From the NCBI RefSeq assembly GCF_009857435.1, contig NZ_WWCK01000006.1:684956-748955 (forward strand): a DNA stretch of 64,000 nt, written 5' to 3'. This stretch comes from Duganella rivi. GTDB taxonomy: Bacteria; Pseudomonadota; Gammaproteobacteria; Burkholderiales; Burkholderiaceae_D. Numbering within the stretch: the first letter of the stretch is position 1; each line of letters starts with the position of its first letter. The notes beneath the pieces were generated by a model. The model was not told where the DNA came from. It was given only the letters and a program-made list of their open reading frames with translations, and did no database searches. Positions 42,299 to 51,506 of this stretch are shown piece by piece. Both the position numbers and the translations under genes were made by a program.

Positions 42299-43288
42299 TT
42301 AAGCAGTTAAAAAGCGGCCAGTGCACAGGGCGTAGAGGGTGCGCAGTGCCAGCCCGAGAATCGCTACGGTCAGCAGCATCAGCAGCAGGAAGGCGATCAG
42401 GTGCAACACCACACCGCCCACCGCATCAGCGTAGATAAGCGCGGTGTTCGCTAGTGCCGCCAGCGGAAAGCCAATCGCCCACCATGCTGGCGAAAACGGC
42501 GCGGGCCGCGTTACCAAGCGCCACGCGATAATCACGAACAGGAACAGCCCGAAGTAGAACAGCAGTGCCGCAAACATATCCACCTTCTGCACCAGATTGA
42601 CGTACGCGATAAAGCCCACCGCAAACGGCGCAACCAAGATCATTTTGGATGGCCGCATCGGCGCGGCCAAGGGCTCGTGATGAATCAGGCGTGAAAAGAT
42701 CAGCACAAAGAAGACGATGGCACTGACGCCGCCAACGGCTGCTGCCAGCAGGTTGACCTCGTGAGTCCACTCCGCCTTCAGCGCGCCGCCAGTGACCACG
42801 ATATCAAGGCTGCCGACACCGGCAATCAGCCAAGCCGGCACGACGCTGGTGGGCGCGGCGCTGCCATTGAGTAGGCGCGAAATCATGATCACACTGAGCG
42901 CCAAGGTAGCCACAGTGCCGATGCACCAAACCACCAGCTGCGCGTTCGCGCTATAACTACCGATCACACTCGACAGCAGCAAGACGCTGATGCCCACCGT
43001 ACCGAAGAAACTGCCGATCACCGGATGCGAGAATTCCTGCCGCACCAGCTCTGGGTAGCGCAGCAGCTTGCTTAAATAAGAAATCGACAGCACGCCAAAC
43101 AGCAGCAAGGCCAGCATGCCGATGCTGTCGGCCACTGCGGTATTCGCGCCGTAATATTTGCTGGCAAGACGCCACGCCAGTGCCAGGCCGGCCACGCTCA
43201 TGACTGAGCCGAACAAGCTAACCGGCATGTACCGGGCTGAGGGTAAAGCGCGCGCAGGCAGCGCAGCGCTGGTAGAGGCAGATTCCAT
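42299..43288 (-). CDS. SLAC1/TDT-family anion channel or transporter
   Basis: 329 residues with about ten transmembrane helices, the architecture of the TehA/SLAC1 family. Recognisable stretches are HPVIGSFFGTVGISVLLLSS in the second-third helix region and PAPFSPAWWAIGFPLAALAN near the end. Family members conduct chloride, nitrate or malate, or give tellurite resistance. Substrate here unknown. It heads a two-gene unit with the DUF2783 protein. Confidence 0.88.
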   Translation of the reverse strand: MESASTSAALPARALPSARYMPVSLFGSVMSVAGLALAWRLASKYYGANTAVADSIGMLALLLFGVLSISYLSKLLRYPELVRQEFSHPVIGSFFGTVGISVLLLSSVIGSYSANAQLVVWCIGTVATLALSVIMISRLLNGSAAPTSVVPAWLIAGVGSLDIVVTGGALKAEWTHEVNLLAAAVGGVSAIVFFVLIFSRLIHHEPLAAPMRPSKMILVAPFAVGFIAYVNLVQKVDMFAALLFYFGLFLFVIIAWRLVTRPAPFSPAWWAIGFPLAALANTALIYADAVGGVVLHLIAFLLLMLLTVAILGLALRTLYALCTGRFLTA

Positions 43289-43362
43289 GATGACTCCTTG
43301 AAGGTCGATGCAGGAATTCTGCCGCAGCAGTTAAGTGCCGTGCGCGGCGTGGCCCAAAACCG

Positions 43363-44322
43363 CTACTGCTTGTCCCGAAACCGTTCCCGGTACAGTTTAG
43401 GCGTGGTTTGTAGCTGGCGCGAGAAGATCATGCGCATGCGTGTGGCGTTGTGAAAGCCGCAACGGAAGGCCACGGTTTTCAGCGGCACATCGGTTTCTTC
43501 CAGCAGCTTGCGGGCAAAATCAATCCGTACCTGGTCGACAAAGACCGATGGCGTCACATGCGCGTGCTTGGCAAAGGCGCGCGAGAAGGTGCGGCGGCTG
43601 ATGCCCACCGCATCGGCGATCTCTTCGATGCTGAGGTCGTCGCTAATGTGGTCGGTCACGTATTTCAGCACGCGCGCCACCAGCGAATCTTCATCCGGCC
43701 CCACCGCGAGGTAAGGGCTATATTGCGATTGGCCGCCATCGCGGCGGATGTAGACGATTAACTGCTTGGCTACCTTGACTGCAAGGTCATGGCCCCAGTC
43801 CTCGGCAATCAGCGCGAGGCACAAGTCGATGCCGGCCGTGACGCCGCCGCAAGTGAACAGGTTGCCGTCGCGAACAAAGATTTTATCGGGCCGGACGTGC
43901 GTGCCGGGGAATTGGTCGGACAGGCGCTGCGCATGATCCCAGTGGGTAGTAATTTCACGTCCAGCCAGCAAGCCCGCATGCCCGAGCAGGAACACGCCAT
44001 TGCACACCGCACCGACGCGGCGCGCGCCGTATGCGCGCTGGCTCAGCCACTGCACGAAGGCCGGCTCCGGCCGGTACTCCGGGTAGCGCGGGCCACCGGC
44101 CACCAGCAGCAGTTCGCCGTCGACCGCGTAGTTCAGGTAATCATGGTGCACCTTGAATTCCATGCCGCTGGAGCACATCACGCCGTCGGCGCGTCCGCCG
44201 ACCAGCGTGATCTCGTAATGATCCTGCCTGGGCAGGAAGCGGTTGGCTTCCGCGAACACGTCGAGGGGGCCGGCCACATCCAGCGCCTGCACCCCATCCA
44301 GTACTACCAAGGTGAGCTTCAT
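43363..44322 (-). CDS. GlxA-type regulator (DJ-1/PfpI domain plus AraC HTH)
   Basis: 319 residues. Residues ~1-170 form a DJ-1/PfpI domain (LVVLDGVQALDVAGPLDVF, GAVCNGVFLLGHAG with the nucleophile-elbow Cys). Residues ~215-315 are an AraC HTH (DDLSIEEIADAVGISRRTFS and VAFRCGFHNATRMRMIFSR). Such regulators control amine, nitrile or arginine catabolism. It lies between the SLAC1-type gene and the monooxygenase/DJ-1 pair, all on the minus strand. Confidence 0.93.
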   Translation of the reverse strand: MKLTLVVLDGVQALDVAGPLDVFAEANRFLPRQDHYEITLVGGRADGVMCSSGMEFKVHHDYLNYAVDGELLLVAGGPRYPEYRPEPAFVQWLSQRAYGARRVGAVCNGVFLLGHAGLLAGREITTHWDHAQRLSDQFPGTHVRPDKIFVRDGNLFTCGGVTAGIDLCLALIAEDWGHDLAVKVAKQLIVYIRRDGGQSQYSPYLAVGPDEDSLVARVLKYVTDHISDDLSIEEIADAVGISRRTFSRAFAKHAHVTPSVFVDQVRIDFARKLLEETDVPLKTVAFRCGFHNATRMRMIFSRQLQTTPKLYRERFRDKQ

Positions 44323-44364
44323 TGTTTCCCTGTCTCTGCATCTCAGGGCAACAAATTACCATAC

Positions 44365-44664
44365 TCAACGCGGCTGCAGGATCTCCACTTGCCGCTCGGC
44401 CAGCAACGGCAGGGCTTTGCCGATGACCAGCGACTGGTAGTGCTCGGAGTGGCGATGCGCTTCCAGTGCCGCCTCGTCGAGGTAGTGTTCCAGCAGCAGC
44501 AAGGTGTGCGGCTTGTCGACGCCGCGGTACACCTCGTAGCCGAGGCAGCCCGCTTCGGCCAGCGACTTGGGACGCATTTCCGCCACCAGCGCGAGGACAT
44601 CACCGAGCTTGCCCTCGACTGGCTGCCAGCGCGCCACCACCGTGATCACGCCGGCGGCGCTCAT
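44365..44664 (-). CDS. Antibiotic biosynthesis monooxygenase (ABM) fold protein
   Basis: 99 residues from ATG 44664. The single ferredoxin-like ABM domain shows ITVVARWQPVEGKLGDVLAL, CLGYEVYRGVD and LLLEHYLDEAALEAHRHSEH. Small ABM proteins act as quinol monooxygenases or heme-degrading enzymes. The start overlaps the stop of the upstream DJ-1 gene (44661-44664), so the pair is coupled. Confidence 0.88.
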   Translation of the reverse strand: MSAAGVITVVARWQPVEGKLGDVLALVAEMRPKSLAEAGCLGYEVYRGVDKPHTLLLLEHYLDEAALEAHRHSEHYQSLVIGKALPLLAERQVEILQPR

Positions 44665-45341
44665 GCTGCTTCCCCTTGCAGGGCCTTGACGATTTCTTTG
44701 GCCAGCGGGCCGCCCGAGGCTGGGTTTTGGCCGGTCATCAGGCGGCCGTCGACCACCACTTTCTCTTGCCACACATCGGCCGAGGCGTATTCAGCACCTT
44801 CTGCACGCAGCGCGGTTTCCAGATTGAAGGACACGTCAGCCTGGGCGTAGCCGGCTTCTTCGTCATTCGAGAACGAGGTCAGCTTGCGGCCATGCACCAG
44901 CGGCGTGCCGTCTTCCAGCTTGACGCCAAGGAAAGCAGCCGGGCCGTGGCAGACGGCGGCAACAATCTTGCCCGCTTCCCATGCCGCCTGTACCGCGCGC
45001 TTGACGTCGGGATCGGTGGCGATATCGACCATCGGGCCGAGGCCACCAGGGAAGAAGATGGCGTCGTAGTCGCGCACATCGACTTCCGACAGCTTGCGGC
45101 TGCGGTTGAGGCGGCGGATCGCGGCGCTGTTGCGGAAAGCCAGCTGGGCCGGGTCGGTTTCGTCGTAGCCGTCTTCAGGGATGGCGCCGCCCAGCGGCGA
45201 AGCGTATTCCACCGCGATACCGGCGTGGTCGAACACTTCGTACGGGTGGGCGACTTCCGGGAAGAAATAGCCGGTGGCGCGTTTGTTAGGGCCGATTTCG
45301 GCTGCGTTTGTCAAAATAAACAGTACGTGTTTGACGCTCAT
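44661..45341 (-). CDS. DJ-1/PfpI (Hsp31-like) class I glutamine amidotransferase fold protein
   Basis: 226 residues. The nucleophile Cys is in VAAVCHGPAAF, and DAIFFPGGLGPMVDI provides the oxyanion region. The N-terminus HVLFILTNAAEIG and the ASPLGGAIPED block are typical of Hsp31-like glyoxalase III or deglycase-type proteins that detoxify methylglyoxal. The ribosome-binding site is GGAGG just before ATG 45341. Divergent LysR gene at 45464 is a plausible regulator. Confidence 0.9.
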   Translation of the reverse strand: MSVKHVLFILTNAAEIGPNKRATGYFFPEVAHPYEVFDHAGIAVEYASPLGGAIPEDGYDETDPAQLAFRNSAAIRRLNRSRKLSEVDVRDYDAIFFPGGLGPMVDIATDPDVKRAVQAAWEAGKIVAAVCHGPAAFLGVKLEDGTPLVHGRKLTSFSNDEEAGYAQADVSFNLETALRAEGAEYASADVWQEKVVVDGRLMTGQNPASGGPLAKEIVKALQGEAA

Positions 45342-45463
45342 GATAACCTCCAGTTTGATTAAGAATCCGCGCTACGTCTGCGGTTGATCTAACTATAGGA
45401 GCATGTGAGCGGTCGGAGTAGATAGCGCCAGCATGACGCAATGTCAAACAAAATCATACAATC

Positions 45464-46357
45464 ATGAACGATCCATCCCCGATTCTTGACGAACTGCGCG
45501 CCATGGCGGTGTTTGCCACCGTGGTGCGCAGCGGCAGTTTCGCCGCCGCCGCGCGCTCGCTGGGGCTGACGCGGGCCGTGGTCAGCCACCACATCCGCGT
45601 GCTGGAAACCAAGCTCGGCGTGCCGCTGGCCCAGCGCAGCACCCGCAGCTTCAGCCTGACCCCGGCCGGCGAAGCCTTCCGCGTCCACTGCGAGCGCCTG
45701 CTGGACGAGGCCAACGACGGCATCCGCGGCATGGAGCTGCTGCGCGCCGAGCCGCGCGGCGAGGTGCGCATCACTTGCTCGCACCACTTCGGCAGCAAGC
45801 GCATCATGCCGGCGCTGCTGGAATTCCGCCGCCGCTACCCGGCCATCCGCGTGCACGTGGCGATGAATGATTCCAATGTCGACCTGGTCCAGCACGGCAT
45901 CGAGCTGGCGGTGCGCGCCGGCCCGCTGGCCGATTCGTCGCTGGTGGCGCGCCGCCTGGTGCGCGAGCCAACCATGCTGTGCGCCGCACCGTCCTACCTG
46001 CGGCGCTACCGCGCGCCGGCCTCGGTGGACGAGCTGGAGCAGCACCGCTGGGTGCTGTACCCGCCGACCCAGCGCGCCGCCACCGTGCGCGTCGACGGCA
46101 AGGAAATCCAGATTCCGGTGAAAGGCGACGTGGTGACCGACAGCGCCGCCGCCCGCCTCGCCTTCGTGCTGGCCGGCGAGGGCATCGCCCGCCTGCCGGC
46201 CTACGACGCGGCGGCGCTGCTGGCCTCGGGCGAGCTGGTGCGGGTGGTGCCGGAAGCCGAGACCGCGCCGCTGGAAATTTTCTTGGTGCATTCACAACGC
46301 ATCGGCCCCAGCGCGCGCTTATTGCGTGACTTTCTGCTTGACGCGGCCGCCGACTGA
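45464..46357 (+). CDS. LysR family transcriptional regulator
   Basis: 297 residues. The winged HTH is at ~10-70 (FATVVRSGSFAAAARSLGLT, RAVVSHHIRVLETKLGVPL), with an effector domain after ~95. It is transcribed away from the DJ-1/ABM pair across 122 bases, the classical LysR layout, so control of that pair is likely. Inducer unknown. Confidence 0.93.
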   Translation: MNDPSPILDELRAMAVFATVVRSGSFAAAARSLGLTRAVVSHHIRVLETKLGVPLAQRSTRSFSLTPAGEAFRVHCERLLDEANDGIRGMELLRAEPRGEVRITCSHHFGSKRIMPALLEFRRRYPAIRVHVAMNDSNVDLVQHGIELAVRAGPLADSSLVARRLVREPTMLCAAPSYLRRYRAPASVDELEQHRWVLYPPTQRAATVRVDGKEIQIPVKGDVVTDSAAARLAFVLAGEGIARLPAYDAAALLASGELVRVVPEAETAPLEIFLVHSQRIGPSARLLRDFLLDAAAD

Positions 46358-46492
46358 CAGCGCTTCCAGCCGCGGATTTACGTGGATTTACGCGGTTTCC
46401 GGCCCAGTGTGACCGATCCGTAACAGATTTCCGTGTGGAAATTTGTTAGTATTTATTGGCCTCTTCCTCCCCCAATTCCCCGAGAGATTGCC

Positions 46493-48634
46493 ATGCAATA
46501 CTTTTCCCGCCCCGGCCGCTTGTTGGCGCTGCCACTGACCTGCATTGCCGCGCTGCTGAGCGCCTGCGGCGGCAGTAGCGAGAGCGCCGGCACGGCGTCT
46601 CCAATGGTCGCCGCCGCTCCGCTGGCGACCGCGTCCACCGTGCTGCAACTCGACGACGGCGCGCTGCCGGCGGCTGACGCCCAGCAATTCGCGCAGCCGT
46701 CCTACCACATGGCGCCGGTGCTGCTGGAGACCCCGGCCGACGCCGCGCCCGGCGCTGCCGCCAGCAGCGAAGTCCACACCCAGACCGTGCCGTCGCAATT
46801 CCGCCGCCTGGGCAGCAAGCGCCTGACGCTGGAAACCTTGCGCCAGGTGCAAGCCAACCGCAGCGCAGATGCCGACGCGGATACCAGCGGCAGCTCGTCG
46901 GCCGCGCCGCTGGCCGCCACCAGCACCGTGGTGACTTACACCCCGGCGCAGATCCGCGCCGCCTACGGTTTGCCGGCGCTGCCGGCCAGCTACACCGGCC
47001 TGAGCGCCGCCCAAGCCGCCCAGCTCGGCGCCGGCCAGACCATCTACATCGTCGACGCCCAGCACAACCCGAACATCGCCGCCGAGCTGGCCGCCTTCAA
47101 CAGCAAGTTCGGCTTGCCGGCCTGCACCACCAAGGCCATCGCCACCACCGCCAGCCTGCCGCTGGCGGCCGCCTCGTCGAGCGCCTGCGAATTGTCGGTG
47201 GTGTACAACACGGCCAGCGGCGGCATGACTGCCACCGCGCCGGCCTACGATGCCGGCTGGGCCACCGAGATCGCGCTCGATGTGCAATGGGCCCACGCCA
47301 CCGCGCCGCTGGCGCGCATCGTCGTGATCGAAGCGGCCAGCGCCAGTTACGACAATCTGCTGGGCGGCGTGCGCCTGGCCAACAAGATGGGCCCGGGCAT
47401 CGTTTCGATGAGCTTTGGCGGCAGCGAGAGCAGCGGCCTGGGCAGCGCGGACAGCGTGTTCTCGGTGGCCAATATGAGCTACCTGGCGGCCACCGGCGAC
47501 TCCGGCGCGGCCGTGTCGTGGCCGTCGTCGTCGGCCAAGGTGCTGGCCGTTGGCGGCACCACCTTGAGCTACAGCGGCGCGGGTGCGCGCTCGGAAGTGG
47601 TATGGGCTAGCACCGGCGGCGGCGTCAGCCAGTACGTGGCGACACCAAGCTACCAAAGCAGCGCCGTGCCCGGCATGGGCACGGCCACCCGCCGCACCGT
47701 GGCCGACGTGGCCTTCAACGCCGATCCGAACAGCGGCCAGTACGTGGCGGTGATTGCCGCCGGCAGCAGCACCGTCAAGTGGGCCAGCGTCGGCGGCACC
47801 AGCCTGTCGACGCCGCAATGGGCCGGCCTGATTGCGGTCGCCAACGCGCTGCGCGCCGTCAACGGCAAGGCCGCGCTGGCTGCGCCGCACGCCGCGCTGT
47901 ACACCAATATCTCGACCGTGGCCGGCACTTATGCCAGCGTGTTCAGCGACATCACCAAGGGTAGCCACGGCACCTGCAGCGCCTGCAGCGGCGAGACCGG
48001 CTATGACCAGGCCACTGGCCTCGGCACGCCGAACGCCGCGTCGCTGCTGTCGACCCTGTCCGGCTTGACCGTGCAGGCCGCGCCGGTGGTCAGCGCCGCC
48101 ACCATCAACGGCAAGGCCGGCACGGCGCTGAGCTTCACCGTCTCGGTCACGGCTAGCAACGCCGTCACCTACGCGCTGAGCGGCGCGCCATCCGGCATGG
48201 CCATCAGCAGCGCCGGCGTGGTCAGCTGGGCGGCGCCGGTGGCCGGCACGTATGCTGTCACCGTCACTGCCAAGGACAGCAAGACCGGCCTGAGCGGGCA
48301 GGGCGTGTACACCGTGGTGATTGCCGCTGCGAGCACCACGGCCACCACCACCAAGCCATCGGCCACGCCGCCGGTGATCACCGCCACCGCCCTGAGCGGC
48401 GTGGCCGGCAAGGCGCTGAGCGGCACCATCGGCGTCAAGGTCAGCAACAGCGGCGCGGTCAGTCTCGCCATCAGCGGTGCGCCGCTGGGCATGATGTTCA
48501 CCGCCAGCGGCATGAATGTGGTGGTGAGCTGGGCTTCGCCGGTCACCGGCAGCTACACCCTCAAGCTGACCGCCACCGACAGCACCGGCGCCAGCGCCAC
48601 GGCCAGCATCCCGGTCACCATCAAGGCCCGCTAA
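46493..48634 (+). CDS. S53 (sedolisin) family peptidase lipoprotein
   Basis: 713 residues. ATG 46493 gives a lipoprotein signal ending in ALLSACGGSS. A pro-region (~25-165) precedes the peptidase domain. The catalytic residues of sedolisins are present: Glu259 and Asp263 (TEIALD), oxyanion Asp336 (TGDSGAAVS) and Ser437 (GGTSLSTPQW). The calcium-site region DITKGSHG and the end GLGTPN follow. Residues ~525-710 are two putative Ig-like (He_PIG-type) domains with SGAPSGMAISSAGVVSWAAP and its partner SGAPLGMMFTASG. Sedolisins are acid-active serine-carboxyl peptidases. Likely exported and surface-bound. Confidence 0.92.
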   Translation: MQYFSRPGRLLALPLTCIAALLSACGGSSESAGTASPMVAAAPLATASTVLQLDDGALPAADAQQFAQPSYHMAPVLLETPADAAPGAAASSEVHTQTVPSQFRRLGSKRLTLETLRQVQANRSADADADTSGSSSAAPLAATSTVVTYTPAQIRAAYGLPALPASYTGLSAAQAAQLGAGQTIYIVDAQHNPNIAAELAAFNSKFGLPACTTKAIATTASLPLAAASSSACELSVVYNTASGGMTATAPAYDAGWATEIALDVQWAHATAPLARIVVIEAASASYDNLLGGVRLANKMGPGIVSMSFGGSESSGLGSADSVFSVANMSYLAATGDSGAAVSWPSSSAKVLAVGGTTLSYSGAGARSEVVWASTGGGVSQYVATPSYQSSAVPGMGTATRRTVADVAFNADPNSGQYVAVIAAGSSTVKWASVGGTSLSTPQWAGLIAVANALRAVNGKAALAAPHAALYTNISTVAGTYASVFSDITKGSHGTCSACSGETGYDQATGLGTPNAASLLSTLSGLTVQAAPVVSAATINGKAGTALSFTVSVTASNAVTYALSGAPSGMAISSAGVVSWAAPVAGTYAVTVTAKDSKTGLSGQGVYTVVIAAASTTATTTKPSATPPVITATALSGVAGKALSGTIGVKVSNSGAVSLAISGAPLGMMFTASGMNVVVSWASPVTGSYTLKLTATDSTGASATASIPVTIKAR

Positions 48635-48640
48635 AACGTC

Positions 48641-48725
48641 GGGGTCAGTTCTGCCAATCAGACACGAGCACGGCCATAGCGATTCGCTACGGCTGGGGCC
48701 GTGTAGAAATGGGGGACCTGACCCC
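48641..48725. repeat. Dispersed GGGGTCAG palindrome, copy 2
   Basis: The left arm GGGGTCAGTTCTGCCA (48641-48656) is identical to the one at 27195-27210. The right arm (48710-48725) matches its complement at 13 of 16 positions, ending CTGACCCC. The shared ACACGAGC follows the left arm in both copies. It lies between convergent genes and encodes the C-terminal extension of the gene ending at 48687. Confidence 0.75.
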
Positions 48726-49274
48726 GGATTTGTTGCGGATGGCGGTGATTTGTTTGAGTTCTTTGTCGCTGGCGTTGGCCAGCAGCGCTTCGTGCGCCTT
48801 GCCCAGCTCGATGTAGTGGGCTTGCTCCGGCGTCAGCGCCTTGCCGCGCAGCGCCCAGCTGGTTAGCGCGCCGGTGGCCAGGCAGCACAGCAACACCAGC
48901 ACGGTGTAGACGGCGATCCAGCCGCCGGTTTTGAATTGCAGCAGGTTCAGCGACAAGCTGGTCTTGCGCGCCGCCTCGGTGGCGGCCTGCAATTGCGCCA
49001 CCATCTCTTGCACTGCCGCCTGGGTGGCGGCGGTCGCCGCCTGGCTCGCCTGCGCGCCGGCCGCATCGGCCGCCAGCTGCGCCGCGGCGCCGACCCGCAC
49101 CGCGTCGGCGATCTTGCCGTCAATCTGGCTCAGGCCGGCATTGGCGAGGCGCACCAGCTTGTCGCAGTTGGCGATCTGCCGCGTGACGTTGGCCACCTCG
49201 CCGTGAAAACGCTCGACTTCCTTGGCATGGGCGTCGAGCTTGTCGTGGAAGAGATCGAGTTCAGCTTGGTTCAT
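48687..49274 (-). CDS. Hypothetical coiled-coil membrane protein
   Basis: 195 residues, not recognised. Residues ~1-105 are a long helical, Ala/Gln-rich coiled coil (AELDLFHDKLDAHAKEVERF, then ATQAAVQEMVAQLQAATEAA). One membrane helix lies near 118-142 (IAVYTVLVLLCCLATGALTS), then a short tail. The last ~14 residues (KSGVRSPISTRPQP) are encoded by the GGGGTCAG palindrome, so the natural stop codon was probably lost when the repeat arrived. Layout resembles mobilisation- or conjugation-linked accessory proteins, but there is no firm match. Confidence 0.7.
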   Translation of the reverse strand: MNQAELDLFHDKLDAHAKEVERFHGEVANVTRQIANCDKLVRLANAGLSQIDGKIADAVRVGAAAQLAADAAGAQASQAATAATQAAVQEMVAQLQAATEAARKTSLSLNLLQFKTGGWIAVYTVLVLLCCLATGALTSWALRGKALTPEQAHYIELGKAHEALLANASDKELKQITAIRNKSGVRSPISTRPQP

Positions 49275-49334
49275 GGCGCGGTCGGCAAATGGTCGATGCT
49301 GCCATCATACCGCGTGCCGCCGCGCTTGCGCCGC

Positions 49335-51284
49335 TTAGCCCAGCGTCAAGGTCAGGGTGGTGGCGCCGTAGTTGGGCGTCACCGTGCTGAAGCCGTCCAC
49401 CGTGATGGTGTTGAACTTGCCCTTCAGGCTGCCGGCCGTGATCACGTTCAGCACCTCGCCCGCTTTCGGCTTGTAGCCGTTGGCGAACTTGATGCGCAAG
49501 GTGCCGCCGGCAATGGTGGCGGTGCCAGCCACGTTCAGGCTGCCGGGCGCGCCGGCCGCGGCGCCGCCGAGGTCGAGTTCCAGCGTGGTGCTGCCGCTGA
49601 GCTGGGTGTACTTGCCGGCCAGCTTGAGCGCGGCCGGGGCGTTGGCCACCAGGGTGCCGCCGCTGTTGTAGACGTCGCCCGCGCCCAGCGCTGCCACCGA
49701 GTCGCCCTGCACCGTGCCGGCCGTGATTTCGGTACCGCCGCTCCAGCTGTTGGCGCCGGCCAGCTTCAAGGTGCCCGTGCCCTGCTTGACCAGCTTGCCC
49801 GCGCCGCTGATGTCGTTGCGCCAGCGATCGACCGCGTGGAAGCCGCCCTTGCTAGCATCCATCACGATGGTGACGTTGCCGCTGAAGGCGGCGTAGCCGT
49901 CGGCGGCGGCAAACAGGTTCAAACGGCCCCAGCCCTCGGCGTCGTCCATCACCGGGTAGCCCGAGGCCAGCGCGGTGGTTTTCAGCACCACGCGGCGCTG
50001 CGCGTCGGACAAGTACGGTTGACGGGTTTCCAGCAGCACTTCGGCGCCTTTCGGCACCACGGCCGCCGCATTGGTGGCGGCGATTGGCGCGAAGCCAAAG
50101 GTGCTGCGGCGCAGGTAGTTGGCTTTGTTGGCGGCGTAGTCGGCAAAGCGGTCGTTGGCCACGGTGCCCGATTGCGCGTAGGCGGCAAAGGTGCCGGCCG
50201 TGGTGCCGGTGGCGGCCATCAGCGCGCTGTGCGCCTGGCTGACGGCGGCAGTTTTCTTGGCCGCGTTGGCCGGGTCGGCCAGGTTGGCGGCCGCGCTGGC
50301 GGTGCCCAGCATGCGCCCGCTCACCACGTCCAGCGGCGAGTGCATGCCGGCCAGGATGCGCGATTCGCCGAGCTCCAGCCCGCGGCTCAGCATTTCCTGG
50401 TAGCGCTCCGGCACCGCGTAGGCCATGGCGATGGCGTCGCGCACCGCCTCGGCCGTGTGGCCGCTGGTGTAGCCGCCGTCGGTGGCGGGCGTGCTGCTCT
50501 TGGCCGGCACCAGCGCCGGCAGCACCGCCACGCTGCTGCTCCAGCGGTACGGGCGGGCGTATTTGTAGAAGCGCTTGGCCGGCTCGGTCGAGGCGTTGTT
50601 GCCGACCAGGTTGACCAGGTCGACCACGGCGCCAAAGCTGGCGTTGGCGCTGCCGCCGACGCCGGTGTTGTTGCCGCCGTCGTTGTACAGCACGGTGGTG
50701 GCGTCGGCCGCCACGCTGGTGATGGTGGTGGTCTGCTGGGCCGCCGCGCGGTAGGCCGCGGTCAGCGGGCCCATGCCGTCGCTGACGCTGTAGCCCTTGC
50801 CGCGGCGGTCGTCCAGGTAGGCTTGCTGCGCCTGCTCGGGCGTGCGGTTGGCCGTGGCCTTGACCACGTAGTCGATATTGGCCTGGTGCACGGCGGCGTT
50901 CAGCACGGTGCCGTCCGGGCTGCCGTCGCCCGGCACGCCGGTCCACTTGGAGGCCGTCACGGCCGGGAAGCCGTCCACCGCCGGCGCGCTCTGGCCGGCG
51001 TCGACCAGCTCGGTCAGCGGTTTCCAGATGCTGAGGAAACCGCCCAGCACGCGCACGCCGGCGTTGGTGGCCAGGGTGGCGTAGCGGGCGTCGCCGCGCT
51101 GGTTGCTGGCGATGGTGTCGACAAACGCCGTGGCCGATGGCACGGCCACGGTTTCGGGCGCGCCCTGGTCGGCCGGCGCGGCCGGGATCACCAGCGGTGC
51201 GTCGGAATTGGAGCCGCCGCAGGCGCTTAGCGCGACGGCGATGCTCAGGGCCAGTACCAGGGGGCGGGCGGGAAGGAGGTGCAT
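49335..51284 (-). CDS. PAP2-family acid phosphatase fused to autotransporter-type repeats
   Basis: 649 residues from ATG 51284, with a lipoprotein signal (LALSIAVALSACGGS). The class A acid phosphatase motifs are all present: K-x6-RP (KRFYKYARP, ~238-246), the GH motif in YTSGHT (~275) and SRxxxxxHxxxD (SRILAGMHSPLD, ~310-321). The last ~180 residues look like passenger-type beta-strand repeats (GAGKLVKQGTGTLKLAGANS, then WSGGTEITAGTVQGDS), but no C-terminal beta-barrel follows. Predicted to dephosphorylate a periplasmic or extracellular substrate. Confidence 0.88.
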   Translation of the reverse strand: MHLLPARPLVLALSIAVALSACGGSNSDAPLVIPAAPADQGAPETVAVPSATAFVDTIASNQRGDARYATLATNAGVRVLGGFLSIWKPLTELVDAGQSAPAVDGFPAVTASKWTGVPGDGSPDGTVLNAAVHQANIDYVVKATANRTPEQAQQAYLDDRRGKGYSVSDGMGPLTAAYRAAAQQTTTITSVAADATTVLYNDGGNNTGVGGSANASFGAVVDLVNLVGNNASTEPAKRFYKYARPYRWSSSVAVLPALVPAKSSTPATDGGYTSGHTAEAVRDAIAMAYAVPERYQEMLSRGLELGESRILAGMHSPLDVVSGRMLGTASAAANLADPANAAKKTAAVSQAHSALMAATGTTAGTFAAYAQSGTVANDRFADYAANKANYLRRSTFGFAPIAATNAAAVVPKGAEVLLETRQPYLSDAQRRVVLKTTALASGYPVMDDAEGWGRLNLFAAADGYAAFSGNVTIVMDASKGGFHAVDRWRNDISGAGKLVKQGTGTLKLAGANSWSGGTEITAGTVQGDSVAALGAGDVYNSGGTLVANAPAALKLAGKYTQLSGSTTLELDLGGAAAGAPGSLNVAGTATIAGGTLRIKFANGYKPKAGEVLNVITAGSLKGKFNTITVDGFSTVTPNYGATTLTLTLG

Positions 51285-51506
51285 GGTGGTGTCCGTGGTC
51301 AGTTGGAAAAAGGCCACAGGGTAGAGAGGTCATATGACATGGCTGTTACGCCCATCGACTGGCAGCGCTTCCAGATGAAAATATTATCGCTGCTGCGAAA
51401 AATCGTCTGGATTTACAACTGATGGTTGTTTCTGTATCCCTTACGGCTAGTGTTATCTAGCGTACATATCTGGCTATAGTTGGGGTTTTGTCCATGGAGG
51501 CCGCAC

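Noticed and set aside
48936..51230. A 764-residue plus-strand frame opposite the PAP2 phosphatase gene
   Set aside because: Arg/Gly/Ala-rich shadow with no motif; the minus-strand gene has signal peptide and active site.
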